64,000 bases of DNA, from assembly GCF_018069565.1 (NCBI RefSeq), contig NZ_JAGPNL010000007.1, forward strand, positions 248,001 through 312,000, written 5' to 3'. Numbering within the stretch: the first letter of the stretch is position 1; every line of letters begins with the position of its first letter. The stretch comes from Streptomyces tagetis (GTDB lineage: Bacteria; Actinomycetota; Actinomycetes; Streptomycetales; Streptomycetaceae). Of this stretch, positions 34,629 through 43,239 are shown in pieces. A model generated the notes under the pieces. It was not told the origin of the DNA and ran no database searches. It saw only the letters and a program-made list of their open reading frames with translations. A program made the translations under genes and the position numbers.

Positions 34629-34792
34629 CCCCGGCCCGAGAACGGCGGGGCGCCGGAAGGCCCGAGTGAGGCACGACAGCGAAGCCGTCCGCGGAGCTGA
34701 CTCCGCGGACGGCTTCGCTGCCGGGGCCACCGGTACGGACCGGCGCCGCCCGGCCGGCGCGCGCCGTCAGGGACGCACTCGCCGGCCGGTGA

Positions 34793-34993
34793 CTACCGGT
34801 CGTCCCGCGATCCTTCACCACCCCGCTCCCGACCCATGCCGAACCGCTCTTCGGCCTTCTGCTGCGCGGTGTCGACCTGGTCCTTGTACTTGCCGCCGGT
34901 CTTCTCGTTGACCCGCTTCTCGGCCGCGTCGGAGGCCCGCTTGGCCTTGTCCTTCGCCGCCTGGCTGCTCTTGAACCTGTCGAAGATGCCCAT
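34793..34993 (-). CDS. MT0933-like small antitoxin-type protein
   Basis: 66 residues, starting MGIFDRFKSSQAAKDKAK, Lys/Glu-rich and helical, matching the small MT0933/Rv0909 antitoxin family of actinobacteria. The ATG at 34993 follows GAAGGAG. The family's antitoxin label comes from a mycobacterial pair; no toxin gene is adjacent on the same strand, so here it may be a stress or structural protein. It is divergent from the secreted nuclease gene at 35103. Confidence 0.7.
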   Translation of the reverse strand: MGIFDRFKSSQAAKDKAKRASDAAEKRVNEKTGGKYKDQVDTAQQKAEERFGMGRERGGEGSRDDR

Positions 34994-35102
34994 GCAGAAG
35001 CTCCTTCCGAACGTGACTCGCATTCGACGATACGCCCCACATGCGCGGTATGCCCGTTGAGGCCCCCTATGGTCTGGACCTCTCGCTGGATACGGTGTGT
35101 CC

Positions 35103-35906
35103 ATGCAACATAGGGGAGGGACGCCCGCGAGGCGTCACAACAAGACGGCGGGAACGTTCCGCCGGGTCGGCGGAGCGGTGGCGGCGTGTCTGGCGCTGGC
35201 CCTGGTCACCGGATGCGAGGGCCTGGACGAGACCCCGTCCGCCGCGGGCGGCGGGGAGGCGGCGGCCGACGGACGGTCCGTCAGCCCCCTGGACAACCCC
35301 GACGGGACGAAACCCGGCCTCGCGCCGGTCACCGGCGAGGCGGACCAGGCCAAGGCCCGCGAGATCATCGAGCAGGTCAAGACCAAGGGCCGCGGCCCCA
35401 AGACCGGGTACGCCCGCGACGAGTTCGGCTACGCCTGGATGGACACCGCCGACGGCGTGCCACTCGCCCGCAACGGCTGCGACACCCGCAACGACCTGCT
35501 CCAGCGCGACGGCCAGGACCTGCGCTTCCGCGAGGGCTCCGACTGCGTGGTCATCTCCATGACCATCGACGACCCGTACACCGGGACGACCATCGACTGG
35601 CGCAAGGAGAAGGCGAGCGAGGTCCAGATCGACCACGTCGTCCCGCTCTCCTACAGTTGGCAGATGGGCGCCAAGCAATGGCCCGTCAGCAAGCGCAAGC
35701 AGCTCGCCAACGACGTCCTCAACCTCATACCGGTCGAGGGCCGCGCCAACTCCGCCAAGGGCGACTCCGGCCCCGCCACCTGGCTGCCGCCCAACAAGAG
35801 CGTCCGCTGCGCCTACGCGGTCCGCTTCGCCCAGGTCGCCGTCAAGTACGAGATGCCCGTGACCGCCCCCGACCGGGACGAGATGCTGCGCCAGTGCGGC
35901 GGCTGA
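35103..35906 (+). CDS. Secreted HNH nuclease lipoprotein (DUF1524/GmrSD-C type)
   Basis: 267 residues. The signal peptide ends in a lipobox (ALVTGC, C38), so it is exported and lipid-anchored. The nuclease domain follows: CDTRNDLLQRD, then the core VQIDHVVPLSYSW (D177-H178) and NDVLNLIPVEGRANSAKGD, the betabeta-alpha-metal HNH layout of DUF1524 proteins. Extracellular DNA degradation for nutrient or phosphate scavenging is the usual proposal. The start is ATG 35103 or GTG 35097; neither has a clear ribosome site. It is followed by a hexamer repeat and a hairpin. Confidence 0.83.
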   Translation: MQHRGGTPARRHNKTAGTFRRVGGAVAACLALALVTGCEGLDETPSAAGGGEAAADGRSVSPLDNPDGTKPGLAPVTGEADQAKAREIIEQVKTKGRGPKTGYARDEFGYAWMDTADGVPLARNGCDTRNDLLQRDGQDLRFREGSDCVVISMTIDDPYTGTTIDWRKEKASEVQIDHVVPLSYSWQMGAKQWPVSKRKQLANDVLNLIPVEGRANSAKGDSGPATWLPPNKSVRCAYAVRFAQVAVKYEMPVTAPDRDEMLRQCGG

Positions 35907-35923
35907 CGGGCCGTACACCGGCC

Positions 35924-36019
35924 GGCGACGGCTAGGGCTGCGAGTGCGACTGCGGTGACGGCGTCGGCTGTGGCATCGGCCGTGGCTGCGGCGACGGCTG
36001 CGGCTGTGGCTGTGGCGCA
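35924..36019. repeat. Hexamer-phased degenerate GGCTGC/GGCTGT repeat
   Basis: Sixteen consecutive hexamers of the form GGCNNN or GRNTGC (GGCTGC, GGCTGT, GGCGAC, GGCATC and similar) run in strict 6-base phase between the HNH nuclease stop and its terminator. It looks like slippage-derived simple sequence outside any gene. Confidence 0.7.
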
Positions 36020-36046
36020 CCCCCGGGCGATGTGCCGGGGGTGCGC
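36015..36046. terminator. Hairpin between the convergent nuclease and lipoprotein genes
   Basis: Perfect 12-bp arms 36015-36026 and 36035-36046 with an 8-nt loop. It can serve both convergent genes. Confidence 0.65.
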
Positions 36047-36087
36047 CCTGCGCCCGCTCTTCTCGCGGGGCGGTGCCGCGTACGGGG

Positions 36088-36906
36088 TCAGCCGTCCAGC
36101 GCGTCGAGGTCGATGACCTTGCCGGTCGGCGCCTCGGCGGACACCGGTTCGTCGTACGCGCTGAAGGTGAGCGTGCCGGGCTCCTTCGCGGACTCGCTGT
36201 CCAGGCGCAGTACGTAGGGCTTGCCCTCGGCGGCGACGTACACCGTGTGGCGGTCCGCGCCGTCCTTCTCGTGCAGGACGACCGCCTGCCTGCCGTCGAC
36301 GTCGGCGGACTCGCCCCGCGTCAGGCCGGTACCGGCCGGCTCTGCCTCGCCCAGCACCGCGTCCAGATCGCACAGGCCCCCGGCGTCCTTGGCGTCCTCG
36401 CCCGCGGCGGACGTCTTGGTCCACTGGTCGGCGAGGAGCGCCACGGCCGCGTCGACGTCCGCCGCGGGTTCCCCCTCGCTCTGCGCCCGCAGGAACCGCT
36501 CGTCGTACTTCATGTACAGCGTGTCGCCGGTCCGGATCAGCTCCGTCTTCCCCTCGCCGTCCAGGCTCATCGTGCCCGCGCACCGGCCGTCCCGGTCCAC
36601 CGCCATGTCGATCCGGATGGTGCCGCCGGTCTCCTCGTCGGGGACGTCGCCCCTCATGCGCAGCGAACCGGCCTCCCTGGTCGCCTTGAACGCCCGGTCG
36701 GCGATCTCCGCGGCCGACAGCCCGTCGAACGGGTCCGCCACCCGCGTCGCACCGGACTTCTCGGATGTCTCGGACTTCTCGGACTGTGCGGACTTGCCGC
36801 TGCCGGAGGGGGAGGCGGAGGCGGAGGCGGGGTCGGACTGGCAGCCGGCGACGGTGAGGGCGGCGGTGGCGGCGAGACAGAGGACGACGAGCGGGGTGCG
36901 CCGCAT
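36088..36906 (-). CDS. Lipoprotein of LppX/LprG-like fold class
   Basis: 272 residues. The signal peptide with lipobox LTVAGC (C22) is followed by a Ser-rich linker and a beta-rich domain (GSLRMRGDV, GTIRIDMAVD, GRCAGTMSL, LIRTGDTLYMKYDERFL, KPYVLRLDSES). This pattern of antiparallel strands is shared with LppX/LprAFG-type lipid-binding lipoproteins common in actinomycetes. The two internal cysteines may pair. Its ligand is unknown. It is convergent with the HNH nuclease gene. Confidence 0.72.
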   Translation of the reverse strand: MRRTPLVVLCLAATAALTVAGCQSDPASASASPSGSGKSAQSEKSETSEKSGATRVADPFDGLSAAEIADRAFKATREAGSLRMRGDVPDEETGGTIRIDMAVDRDGRCAGTMSLDGEGKTELIRTGDTLYMKYDERFLRAQSEGEPAADVDAAVALLADQWTKTSAAGEDAKDAGGLCDLDAVLGEAEPAGTGLTRGESADVDGRQAVVLHEKDGADRHTVYVAAEGKPYVLRLDSESAKEPGTLTFSAYDEPVSAEAPTGKVIDLDALDG

Positions 36907-37140
36907 GCGGGCTCCTTGGTGGGTGGGGTGGAGTGGGGCGAGGTTGGCCGGGTGAGGCGGGGCGGGGCGCGGGTGCGCGCCGGGCAGGGCGAGGTGTCCC
37001 AGGGCCGGGGTGCCGGGGCGCTGGGGCCGGGGTGTTGGCGAGGCGGGGGCGCCGGGCGGGGCGGGCTGCCGGGCGGGGCCGGGTTTCCGGGCGGCGCTCG
37101 GCGCGTCGCGGGGCTCGGTCGGTGGCGTGAGGCCGGCCGG

Positions 37141-37842
37141 TCAGCCGGTCTTCTTCCAGTCCTCGCAGCCGGTGGTCTTGAAGTAGCCGTCCGAGGCGCT
37201 GATCGTCACGACCGCGGAGCCGGAGACGTTGTTGTTGGCGATGATCGAGTCGAGCGAGTGGCCGGCGTCCTTGGCCCGCTCCCAGTAGCAGCCCATGTCG
37301 CTGTTGCCCGTGGACTTGTAGGTGCCGGGGGCGATGTCGGTGCCGACCGCGAACATGCCGCCGTCCCCGGCCATCGACGAGGCGGGCGAACCCTTGGCGC
37401 CGGGGTCGACGACCTCCCAGTCCTCGCAGCCGTTGGACTTGAAGATCTTGTCGGTGGCCTTGATGGTCACGTAGGTGGTGCCGGTGACGTTGTCGTTGGC
37501 GAGGAGGGAGTCCAGCTCGCCCGAGGCGTCCTTGGCGCGCTCCCAGTAACACATGCCGTCGTTGCCGGAGCTGCGGTAGGTGCCGGGCTTGACGTCCGAG
37601 CCCACCTCGAAGTCGCCGCTTCCCTTGATGTCCGCCTTCTTCTTCGCCGGCCTCGACTCGTCCGCCGCCCCCTTGCCCTTGTCGTCGCCGGACCCCCGGC
37701 CCGCGGAAGCGGACGCGGACGCCGAGGAGTCCTTGCCGCTCGTGTTCTTGTCGTCGTCGCCGCCTCCGGCGTTGGCCGAGATGGCGCCGATGACGACGAT
37801 CCCCACGACGGCCCCCAGCGCGATCTTGCCCTTCGTGCCCAT
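37141..37842 (-). CDS. Membrane-anchored protein with two tandem ~65-residue domains
   Basis: 233 residues. A hydrophobic N-terminus (KIALGAVVGIVVIGAISANAG) acts as anchor or signal. An Asp/Ser/Lys-rich linker follows, then two copies of one domain, each running from FxVGxDxxPGTYxSxGN through CYWERAKDA to CEDW. Each repeat keeps two cysteines, suggesting one disulfide per domain. The second copy ends nearly at the C-terminus. The ATG at 37842 follows GGAGGGG. The domain is found in other exported Streptomyces proteins, but I know no function for it. Confidence 0.72.
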   Translation of the reverse strand: MGTKGKIALGAVVGIVVIGAISANAGGGDDDKNTSGKDSSASASASAGRGSGDDKGKGAADESRPAKKKADIKGSGDFEVGSDVKPGTYRSSGNDGMCYWERAKDASGELDSLLANDNVTGTTYVTIKATDKIFKSNGCEDWEVVDPGAKGSPASSMAGDGGMFAVGTDIAPGTYKSTGNSDMGCYWERAKDAGHSLDSIIANNNVSGSAVVTISASDGYFKTTGCEDWKKTG

Positions 37843-37919
37843 GACGGGTGTCCCCTCCCAACGCGGCAACCGTCATCGGTCGACGGCTGCTCGTTCGCGG
37901 GGTCAATAAGATCAGAGCC

Positions 37920-37945
37920 TGTGAACCGAGTCAACCACGTTCACA
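37920..37945. promoter_or_regulatory. Inverted repeat TGTGAAC-N12-GTTCACA before the methylase-like gene
   Basis: Perfect 7-bp arms at 37920-37926 and 37939-37945, between the divergent genes at 37842 and 38034. The core GTGAAC/GTTCAC recurs 14 times inside the downstream gene, so it is likely a binding or modification site. The half-site also resembles Rex half-sites, but the spacing does not fit Rex. Confidence 0.55.
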
Positions 37946-38033
37946 CGGTGCGAGCAGTACACGCCGTGAAGTCTTCGAACGCGCGTCCATCGGTATGCTC
38001 GGCGTCACACATGGAACGAGGGGAGCCGGCCGG

Positions 38034-40685
38034 GTGCAGGACAACGCGACAGAGGTGACCGCCGCCGGGATCGCGCGGCTCGCCGGTGTGGGCCGTGCCG
38101 CCGTGAGCAACTGGCGACGCCGGCACGACGACTTCCCCAAACCCGTCGGCGGCACCGAGACCAGCCCCTCCTTCGCCCTGGCGGAGGTGGAGGGCTGGCT
38201 GCGCCGACACGGCAAACTCGCCGAGGTACCGCTCCGCGAGCGGGTCTGGCAGCAACTCGTCGGCCACCCCGAGGGGCCGGTCACCGCGCTGGCCCACGCC
38301 GGCTGTGCCCTGCTGCTGATCCACGACCGGCCCGCGGTGTGGCCGGAGCTGGCCGCCGGGTCCGACGAACGGCTCGCCGCGATGCTGCCGGAGGCGCTGG
38401 ACGAGGTGCTGGTGCCGCGCTTCGGCCTGGCGCGGGGAGGCCGAGGCGGTCAGGGGGGCCACGGGAGCCGGGGCGGCCGGTCGGGGGGAGCTGTTCACAC
38501 GCGGGGCGGCGCGAGCGGGGATACGGGTGTGAACTCCGGTGTCGCTGTGAACCCCGACGCTGCTGTGAACTCGGGTGGCGGCGTGAACGGGGTATCCGGC
38601 GGGAGTACCGCTACGGGTGTTCACACGAACGGGTCGGTTCACGGCCTAACGGTGACGCCGGCGGCGGACTCCCCGACCGGGGTTCACAGTGACACGCCGG
38701 TTCACAGCGGCGGGCCGGTTCACAGTGATGCACCGGTTCGCGGCGGAACCCCGGTTCACAGTGACACATCAGTTCACACCTCGCCGCCCGGCCAGGCGGC
38801 ACCCCCTGTGAACACCCCCTCACCGGTTCACACCCCACAAACCCCACCCACCCCACAGCCCTCATCCACCCCACAGCCCTCACCCGCCCCACCCGCCTCA
38901 TCCGCCATCCGTACCCCCACCGCCCCCTCCCTCCTCGCCTCCGTCCCCCTCCTGCGTGGCGTCGCCGAACTCGCCGCCGAGCTGGGCCCCCGGCAGACCT
39001 TCGAGTTCCTGCTCGGCCGGCACCTGGACGCCAACCCGCGCCAGTACACGCTCACCCCCACCGACCTCGCGGACCTCATGGCCGACCTGGCCGACTTGGC
39101 AGACCTCGCCGGCCCCGCCGCCCCCGCCGCCCTCACCGCCCCCGCCCGCCCCGCCCGCACCGTCCTCGACCCCGCCTGCGGCACCGGCGCCCTGCTCCGC
39201 GCCGCCGTCCGCCGCACCGACCGCCCCGAGCACACCGGCCGCCCCGAGCGCACCGACCGCTCCAGCCGCACCCCCCACCCCGACCACCCCCACCACCCCC
39301 ACCACCCCCGCACCCCCCACCAGGCGCTCTACGCCCAGGACGCCGCCGCCGACCTCGCCGCGCTCACCGGGCTCCGCCTCGCCCTGCACACCCGGGCCAC
39401 CGTGCGCGGCGCCGCCGCCGACACCCTGCGCGCGGACGCCTTCCCCGAGCTGCGCGCCGACGTCGTCCTGTGCCACCCGCCGTTCAACGAGCGCAACTGG
39501 GGCCACGAGGAACTGGCCTACGACCCCCGCTGGGAGTACGGCTTCCCGGCCCGCACCGAATCGGAGCTGGCCTGGGTGCAGCACGCCCTCGCCCGGCTGC
39601 GCGACGGCGGCACGGCCGTCCTGCTCATGCCGCCCGCCGCCGCCTCCCGCCGTTCCGGACGCCGGGTCCGCGCCGACCTGCTGCGCCGGGGCGCGCTGCG
39701 GGCCGTGGTCGCGCTGCCGGTCGGCGCGGCACCGCCGTACAACATCCCGCTGCACCTGTGGGTGCTGCGCCGGCCCGAGAGGGCGCCCGCGCAGCCGGAG
39801 GTGCTCCTCGCCGACGTGGGGCGCTTCGGCGCCGAGGGGCGCGGTGGGCCGGACTGGCGGGCCGTGCGGGAGGCGGTGCTCGACGCCTGGCGGGCCTTCG
39901 ACGCGGAGGGCCGGCTGGAGGAGCGGCCGGGCCTCGCCCGTTCGCTGCCCGTCATCGAACTCCTCGACGACGACGTCGACCTCGCCCCCGCCCGCCACCT
40001 CCCCCCGCCCACCGCGGCCGACGGAGCCGACGAACTCGGCGACGTCCGTGCCCGCCTCGGCGAGACCCTGAGCCTGGCCGCCGGCCTCGCCCCGGAGGCC
40101 GCCGAGGCCACCCGGTCCGCCCCGCGCTGGACGCTGACCACCGTCGGTGAACTCGCCCGGGGCGGCGCCCTGGTGATGCGTACCGGCGGAAACGGCGGCC
40201 CCGCGCGCGTGCCGGTCCTCACCGACCACGACGTGCTGACCGGAAACAGGCCGTCCGGCACGCTTCCGGAGAGCGACGAGGAACCGGTGCTGACCGAAGC
40301 CGGGGACGTCGTCCTGCCCGTCCTCGGCGGCGGCTCGGTCGCGCGCGTCATCGACGACACGACCGCCGGCGCCGCCCTCGGGCGCAACCTCGTCCTGCTG
40401 CGCCCCGACCCGGCGGCCCTGGACCCGTGGTTCCTCGCGGGCTTCCTGCGCGGCTCCGCCAACAACCGCCAGGCCAGCAGCTACGCGTCCACCGCCACCC
40501 GTCTCGACGTGCGGCGCCTGCACCTTCCCCGGCTCACGCTCGACGCGCAGCGGCCCTACGGGGCGCGCTTCAGGGCGCTCGACGAGTTCGAGCGCACGCT
40601 GCGGCTCTCGGGCCGGCTCGGGGAGCGGCTCGTGCGCGGGACGTACGACGGCCTGACGGACGGGACGGTGTCGCCCGGCGGCTGA
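38034..40685 (+). CDS. N6-DNA-methylase-like protein with N-terminal helix-turn-helix
   Basis: 883 residues. Residues ~5-60 are an HTH (AAGIARLAGVGRAAVSNWRRR) like AlpA/MerR folds. A repeat-rich linker (~150-290) follows, then an HsdM-type SAM methyltransferase: motif I DPACGTGALLRAA (D379) and motif IV CHPPFN (481-484). The C-terminus resembles a specificity (HsdS-like) half-domain. Type I N6-adenine methylases have N/D/S-PPF/Y; here the first position is His. No restriction gene is nearby. The GTG at 38034 follows GAGGGGAG. The family is conserved in Streptomyces; activity and target are unknown, and a regulatory role is possible. Confidence 0.78.
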   Translation: MQDNATEVTAAGIARLAGVGRAAVSNWRRRHDDFPKPVGGTETSPSFALAEVEGWLRRHGKLAEVPLRERVWQQLVGHPEGPVTALAHAGCALLLIHDRPAVWPELAAGSDERLAAMLPEALDEVLVPRFGLARGGRGGQGGHGSRGGRSGGAVHTRGGASGDTGVNSGVAVNPDAAVNSGGGVNGVSGGSTATGVHTNGSVHGLTVTPAADSPTGVHSDTPVHSGGPVHSDAPVRGGTPVHSDTSVHTSPPGQAAPPVNTPSPVHTPQTPPTPQPSSTPQPSPAPPASSAIRTPTAPSLLASVPLLRGVAELAAELGPRQTFEFLLGRHLDANPRQYTLTPTDLADLMADLADLADLAGPAAPAALTAPARPARTVLDPACGTGALLRAAVRRTDRPEHTGRPERTDRSSRTPHPDHPHHPHHPRTPHQALYAQDAAADLAALTGLRLALHTRATVRGAAADTLRADAFPELRADVVLCHPPFNERNWGHEELAYDPRWEYGFPARTESELAWVQHALARLRDGGTAVLLMPPAAASRRSGRRVRADLLRRGALRAVVALPVGAAPPYNIPLHLWVLRRPERAPAQPEVLLADVGRFGAEGRGGPDWRAVREAVLDAWRAFDAEGRLEERPGLARSLPVIELLDDDVDLAPARHLPPPTAADGADELGDVRARLGETLSLAAGLAPEAAEATRSAPRWTLTTVGELARGGALVMRTGGNGGPARVPVLTDHDVLTGNRPSGTLPESDEEPVLTEAGDVVLPVLGGGSVARVIDDTTAGAALGRNLVLLRPDPAALDPWFLAGFLRGSANNRQASSYASTATRLDVRRLHLPRLTLDAQRPYGARFRALDEFERTLRLSGRLGERLVRGTYDGLTDGTVSPGG
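38493..38831 (+). repeat. 18-bp-phased GTTCAC/GTGAAC repeat array inside the methylase-like gene
   Basis: Fourteen copies of GTTCAC or its reverse complement GTGAAC start at 38493, 38529, 38547, 38565, 38583, 38619, 38637, 38682, 38700, 38718, 38754, 38772, 38808 and 38826. Spacings are 18 or 36 bp except one of 45. A degenerate GTTCGC fills phase at 38736. The encoded hexapeptide is V-H or V-N plus four variable residues. Confidence 0.9.
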
Positions 40686-40883
40686 GAACCTCCGTTCCCG
40701 GCCGGCCCGCCGCCCCGTCAGGACCCGGCCGGGCCCCGCGCGGTGACCGGGACGTGATCGGTACGGCAACGGTTCGGCACATCCCGGGACCGCCGGCCGG
40801 TGACGGCGGATACGCTCGGACGTACCCGGCGGATGATTCGTCCGTCCGTTCGGCCCATCGGCGACACCGGTCCAGGAGCAGTC

Positions 40884-41633
40884 ATGTACGGCAACAGCGC
40901 GGGACCGCCCTCCTCCGGGAGGGCCACCGTCATCACCCTGCGCGTGTTGTTCGCCATGATCGGTTTCCTCTCCTGCGGGCTCCTCGCCAGCCTGCCGCTG
41001 TTCCGGCTCGCCTTCGTGCGCGGCCGGGCGGTCGACTGGGTGCTGGCCTGGATCGCGCTCCCGGTGTCCTTCGGATGCCTGTTCGTGCTCGGTTTGCTGC
41101 GGGAGGACAACCCGGCCACCGACGTCGCCGTCATGATCATGCTGCTGACCGGTGCGGCGTCGAGCGTCTACTTCCTGGTGGGCGACATACGGGTGCACTC
41201 CGAGCCGTGGAAGTACGCCGGGTACACACCGCCGGGTCCCGCGAACGCCGCCCCGTACTACGGGCAGACGCACGTGAGAGGCGGCCACCCGGGCCAGGTC
41301 GCAGGACCCGTGCCCGGACCGGCGCAAGGCCCGGTGCAAGGACCGGTGCCCGGCCCGCCGGCCGGACCGTACGGGCCCACGCCCACGCCCCCGCCGGGGC
41401 GGCAGGCCCCTCCCGGCCCGCAGCAGTCCCCCTACGGCGACGTGCGGCAGCCGCCGTACGTCCCGCTCCAGCCGTCGCCGCCGGTCGTGCCCCAGGCCCC
41501 TGCCGGGCCGGCGGGCCCGGTGCCGCCCGGCCCCGCCCGCATCGACCAGGTGCGCGCCGAACTCGACGAGCTGAGCGACTACCTGCGCCGGCACGACGGC
41601 AACCACGACGGCGACCACGAGGGCGGAAGGTGA
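40884..41633 (+). CDS. Membrane protein with proline-rich C-terminal tail
   Basis: 249 residues: three or four membrane segments in the first ~110 (ITLRVLFAMIGFLSCGLLASL, WVLAWIALPVSFGCLFVLGLL, VAVMIMLLTGAASSVYFLVG), then a Pro/Gly-rich tail and a short C-terminal helix (IDQVRAELDELSDYLRRH). The ATG at 40884 follows AGGAG. The stop overlaps the kinase start as GTGA, so the two are translationally coupled; the tail may be a substrate or docking site for the kinase (inference). Confidence 0.7.
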   Translation: MYGNSAGPPSSGRATVITLRVLFAMIGFLSCGLLASLPLFRLAFVRGRAVDWVLAWIALPVSFGCLFVLGLLREDNPATDVAVMIMLLTGAASSVYFLVGDIRVHSEPWKYAGYTPPGPANAAPYYGQTHVRGGHPGQVAGPVPGPAQGPVQGPVPGPPAGPYGPTPTPPPGRQAPPGPQQSPYGDVRQPPYVPLQPSPPVVPQAPAGPAGPVPPGPARIDQVRAELDELSDYLRRHDGNHDGDHEGGR

Positions 41634-43162
41634 CCGTGACGGCGGGACGTGTCGTCGCCGGCCGCTACGAACTGTCCACGCTCATCGGACAGGGCGGCAT
41701 GGGCCAGGTGTGGGCCGCCTACGACCGCCGGCTCGACCGGCGCGTGGCGGTGAAGCTGCTCCGCCCCGACAAGGTGGCCGGCCAGGAGGCCGAGGAACTG
41801 CGCCGCCGCTTCCTGCGCGAGTGCCGGGTGACGGCCCAGGTCGACCACCCCGGGCTGGTCACCGTGCACGACGCGGGCAGCGAGGGCGAGGAACTCTTCC
41901 TCGTCATGCAGTACGTCGACGGCGCCGACCTCTCCGACCACCTCGCCGAGCACGACCCGTACCCGTGGCAGTGGGCGGTGGCGGTCGCGGCCCAGCTCTG
42001 CGCCGTGCTGAGCGCCGTGCACGCCGTGCCGATCGTCCACCGCGACCTCAAGCCGCGCAACGTGATGGTGAAGCAGGACGGCAGCGTCACCGTCCTCGAC
42101 CTCGGGGTCGCCTCCGTGATGGACGCGGACACCACCCGCCTCACCCACACCGGCACGCCCATCGGCTCGCCCGCCTACATGGCGCCGGAGCAGGCGATGG
42201 GCGGCGCCGTCGGCCCGTACACCGACCTGTACGCGCTCGGCGTGCTGCTGCACGAACTGCTCAGCGGCAACGTGCCGTTCGCCGGTTCGACGGCCCTCGG
42301 CGTGCTCCACCGGCACCTGTACGAACCGCCGCTTCCGGTGCGCCGCCTGCGCCCCGAGGTGCCCGAGGCGCTGGAGGCCCTGGTCCTGCGCCTGCTCGCC
42401 AAGGACCCGCAGCACCGCCCCGCCTCCGCCCAGGAGGTCTACGAGGTCCTGGCGCTGCTCCTGCCCTCGCGGGGCGTGCCCACCGGCGGCCCGCTCGACC
42501 CCACCCGCCCCTTCGTGCGCCCGCACGCCCCCTGGCCCGACCGGGCGCGCACCCCCGCGCCCCGGCCCGCCCCGGTCACGCCCTCCACCGAGGCCCGGAA
42601 GACGGACGTGGCCCACGCCGTCGACGAGGTCAAGCGGCTGCTCGGCGAGGGCCGCATCACCCAGGCCGTCGACATCCTCGGCGCGATCCTGCCCACCGCC
42701 GCCGAGGAGCACGGCGAGAACTCCCCGGTGGTACGCACCCTGCGCCGGCAGTACGCGGCCACGCTGCTGGACGACGGCCAGTACCGGCGCGCGCTGCCCG
42801 AACTGCGCCGGCTCGCCGACGAACGCGCCGCCGAGGTCGGCAGCGCGGACCCGCAGTCGCTGCGCCACCGCTACGAGGCCGCCCAGTGCCTGGAGCAGCT
42901 CGGCGACCCGGCGGCGGCCCTCGCCGAGTACCGGGCGCTGCTGCCGTACTACGAGAACCAGTACGTGGCCGGCGACCCGGACCTCGCCCACGACGTCCGC
43001 CGCCGGATCGGCCACCTCCTGCTGGCCCTCGGCGACCGCCCCGCCGCCCACGACACGCTGGCCCGGCTCCTGCACGACGTGGAGCGCCTCCACGGCCCCG
43101 GGCACCCGCTCGCCGCGGAGGTGCGGCGCACGCTCCAGTGGCTCGGCCAGGTGCGCGGCTGA
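41630..43162 (+). CDS. Eukaryotic-type Ser/Thr protein kinase with TPR-like C-terminus
   Basis: 510 residues. The Hanks-type kinase domain covers ~10-275: glycine loop IGQGGMGQVW (20-28), K42, HRDLKPRN (H137-D139), DLG (157, in place of DFG), APE in MAPEQA. After a Pro-rich linker, residues ~330-510 form helical TPR-like repeats (RYEAAQCLEQLGDPAAALAEY, LLALGDRPAAHDTLARLL). No membrane segment or PASTA domain, so it is cytosolic and may be brought to the membrane by the coupled protein upstream. The start is the GTG within the GTGA overlap. Confidence 0.92.
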   Translation: MTVTAGRVVAGRYELSTLIGQGGMGQVWAAYDRRLDRRVAVKLLRPDKVAGQEAEELRRRFLRECRVTAQVDHPGLVTVHDAGSEGEELFLVMQYVDGADLSDHLAEHDPYPWQWAVAVAAQLCAVLSAVHAVPIVHRDLKPRNVMVKQDGSVTVLDLGVASVMDADTTRLTHTGTPIGSPAYMAPEQAMGGAVGPYTDLYALGVLLHELLSGNVPFAGSTALGVLHRHLYEPPLPVRRLRPEVPEALEALVLRLLAKDPQHRPASAQEVYEVLALLLPSRGVPTGGPLDPTRPFVRPHAPWPDRARTPAPRPAPVTPSTEARKTDVAHAVDEVKRLLGEGRITQAVDILGAILPTAAEEHGENSPVVRTLRRQYAATLLDDGQYRRALPELRRLADERAAEVGSADPQSLRHRYEAAQCLEQLGDPAAALAEYRALLPYYENQYVAGDPDLAHDVRRRIGHLLLALGDRPAAHDTLARLLHDVERLHGPGHPLAAEVRRTLQWLGQVRG

Positions 43163-43239
43163 CCGCTGCGCGGCCCAGGCGGGGGCCGCGGCGGAGCGTG
43201 GCGGTGCCCGAAGCGCCGGTGAATCGTTGGTCGAATGGG

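Noticed and set aside
37920..37945. Rex operator before the methylase-like gene
   Set aside because: Half-sites match but the spacer is 12 bases instead of 3.
38493..38831. CRISPR-like array
   Set aside because: Units of 18 bp with a 6-bp core in both orientations, inside an open frame, no spacers or cas genes.
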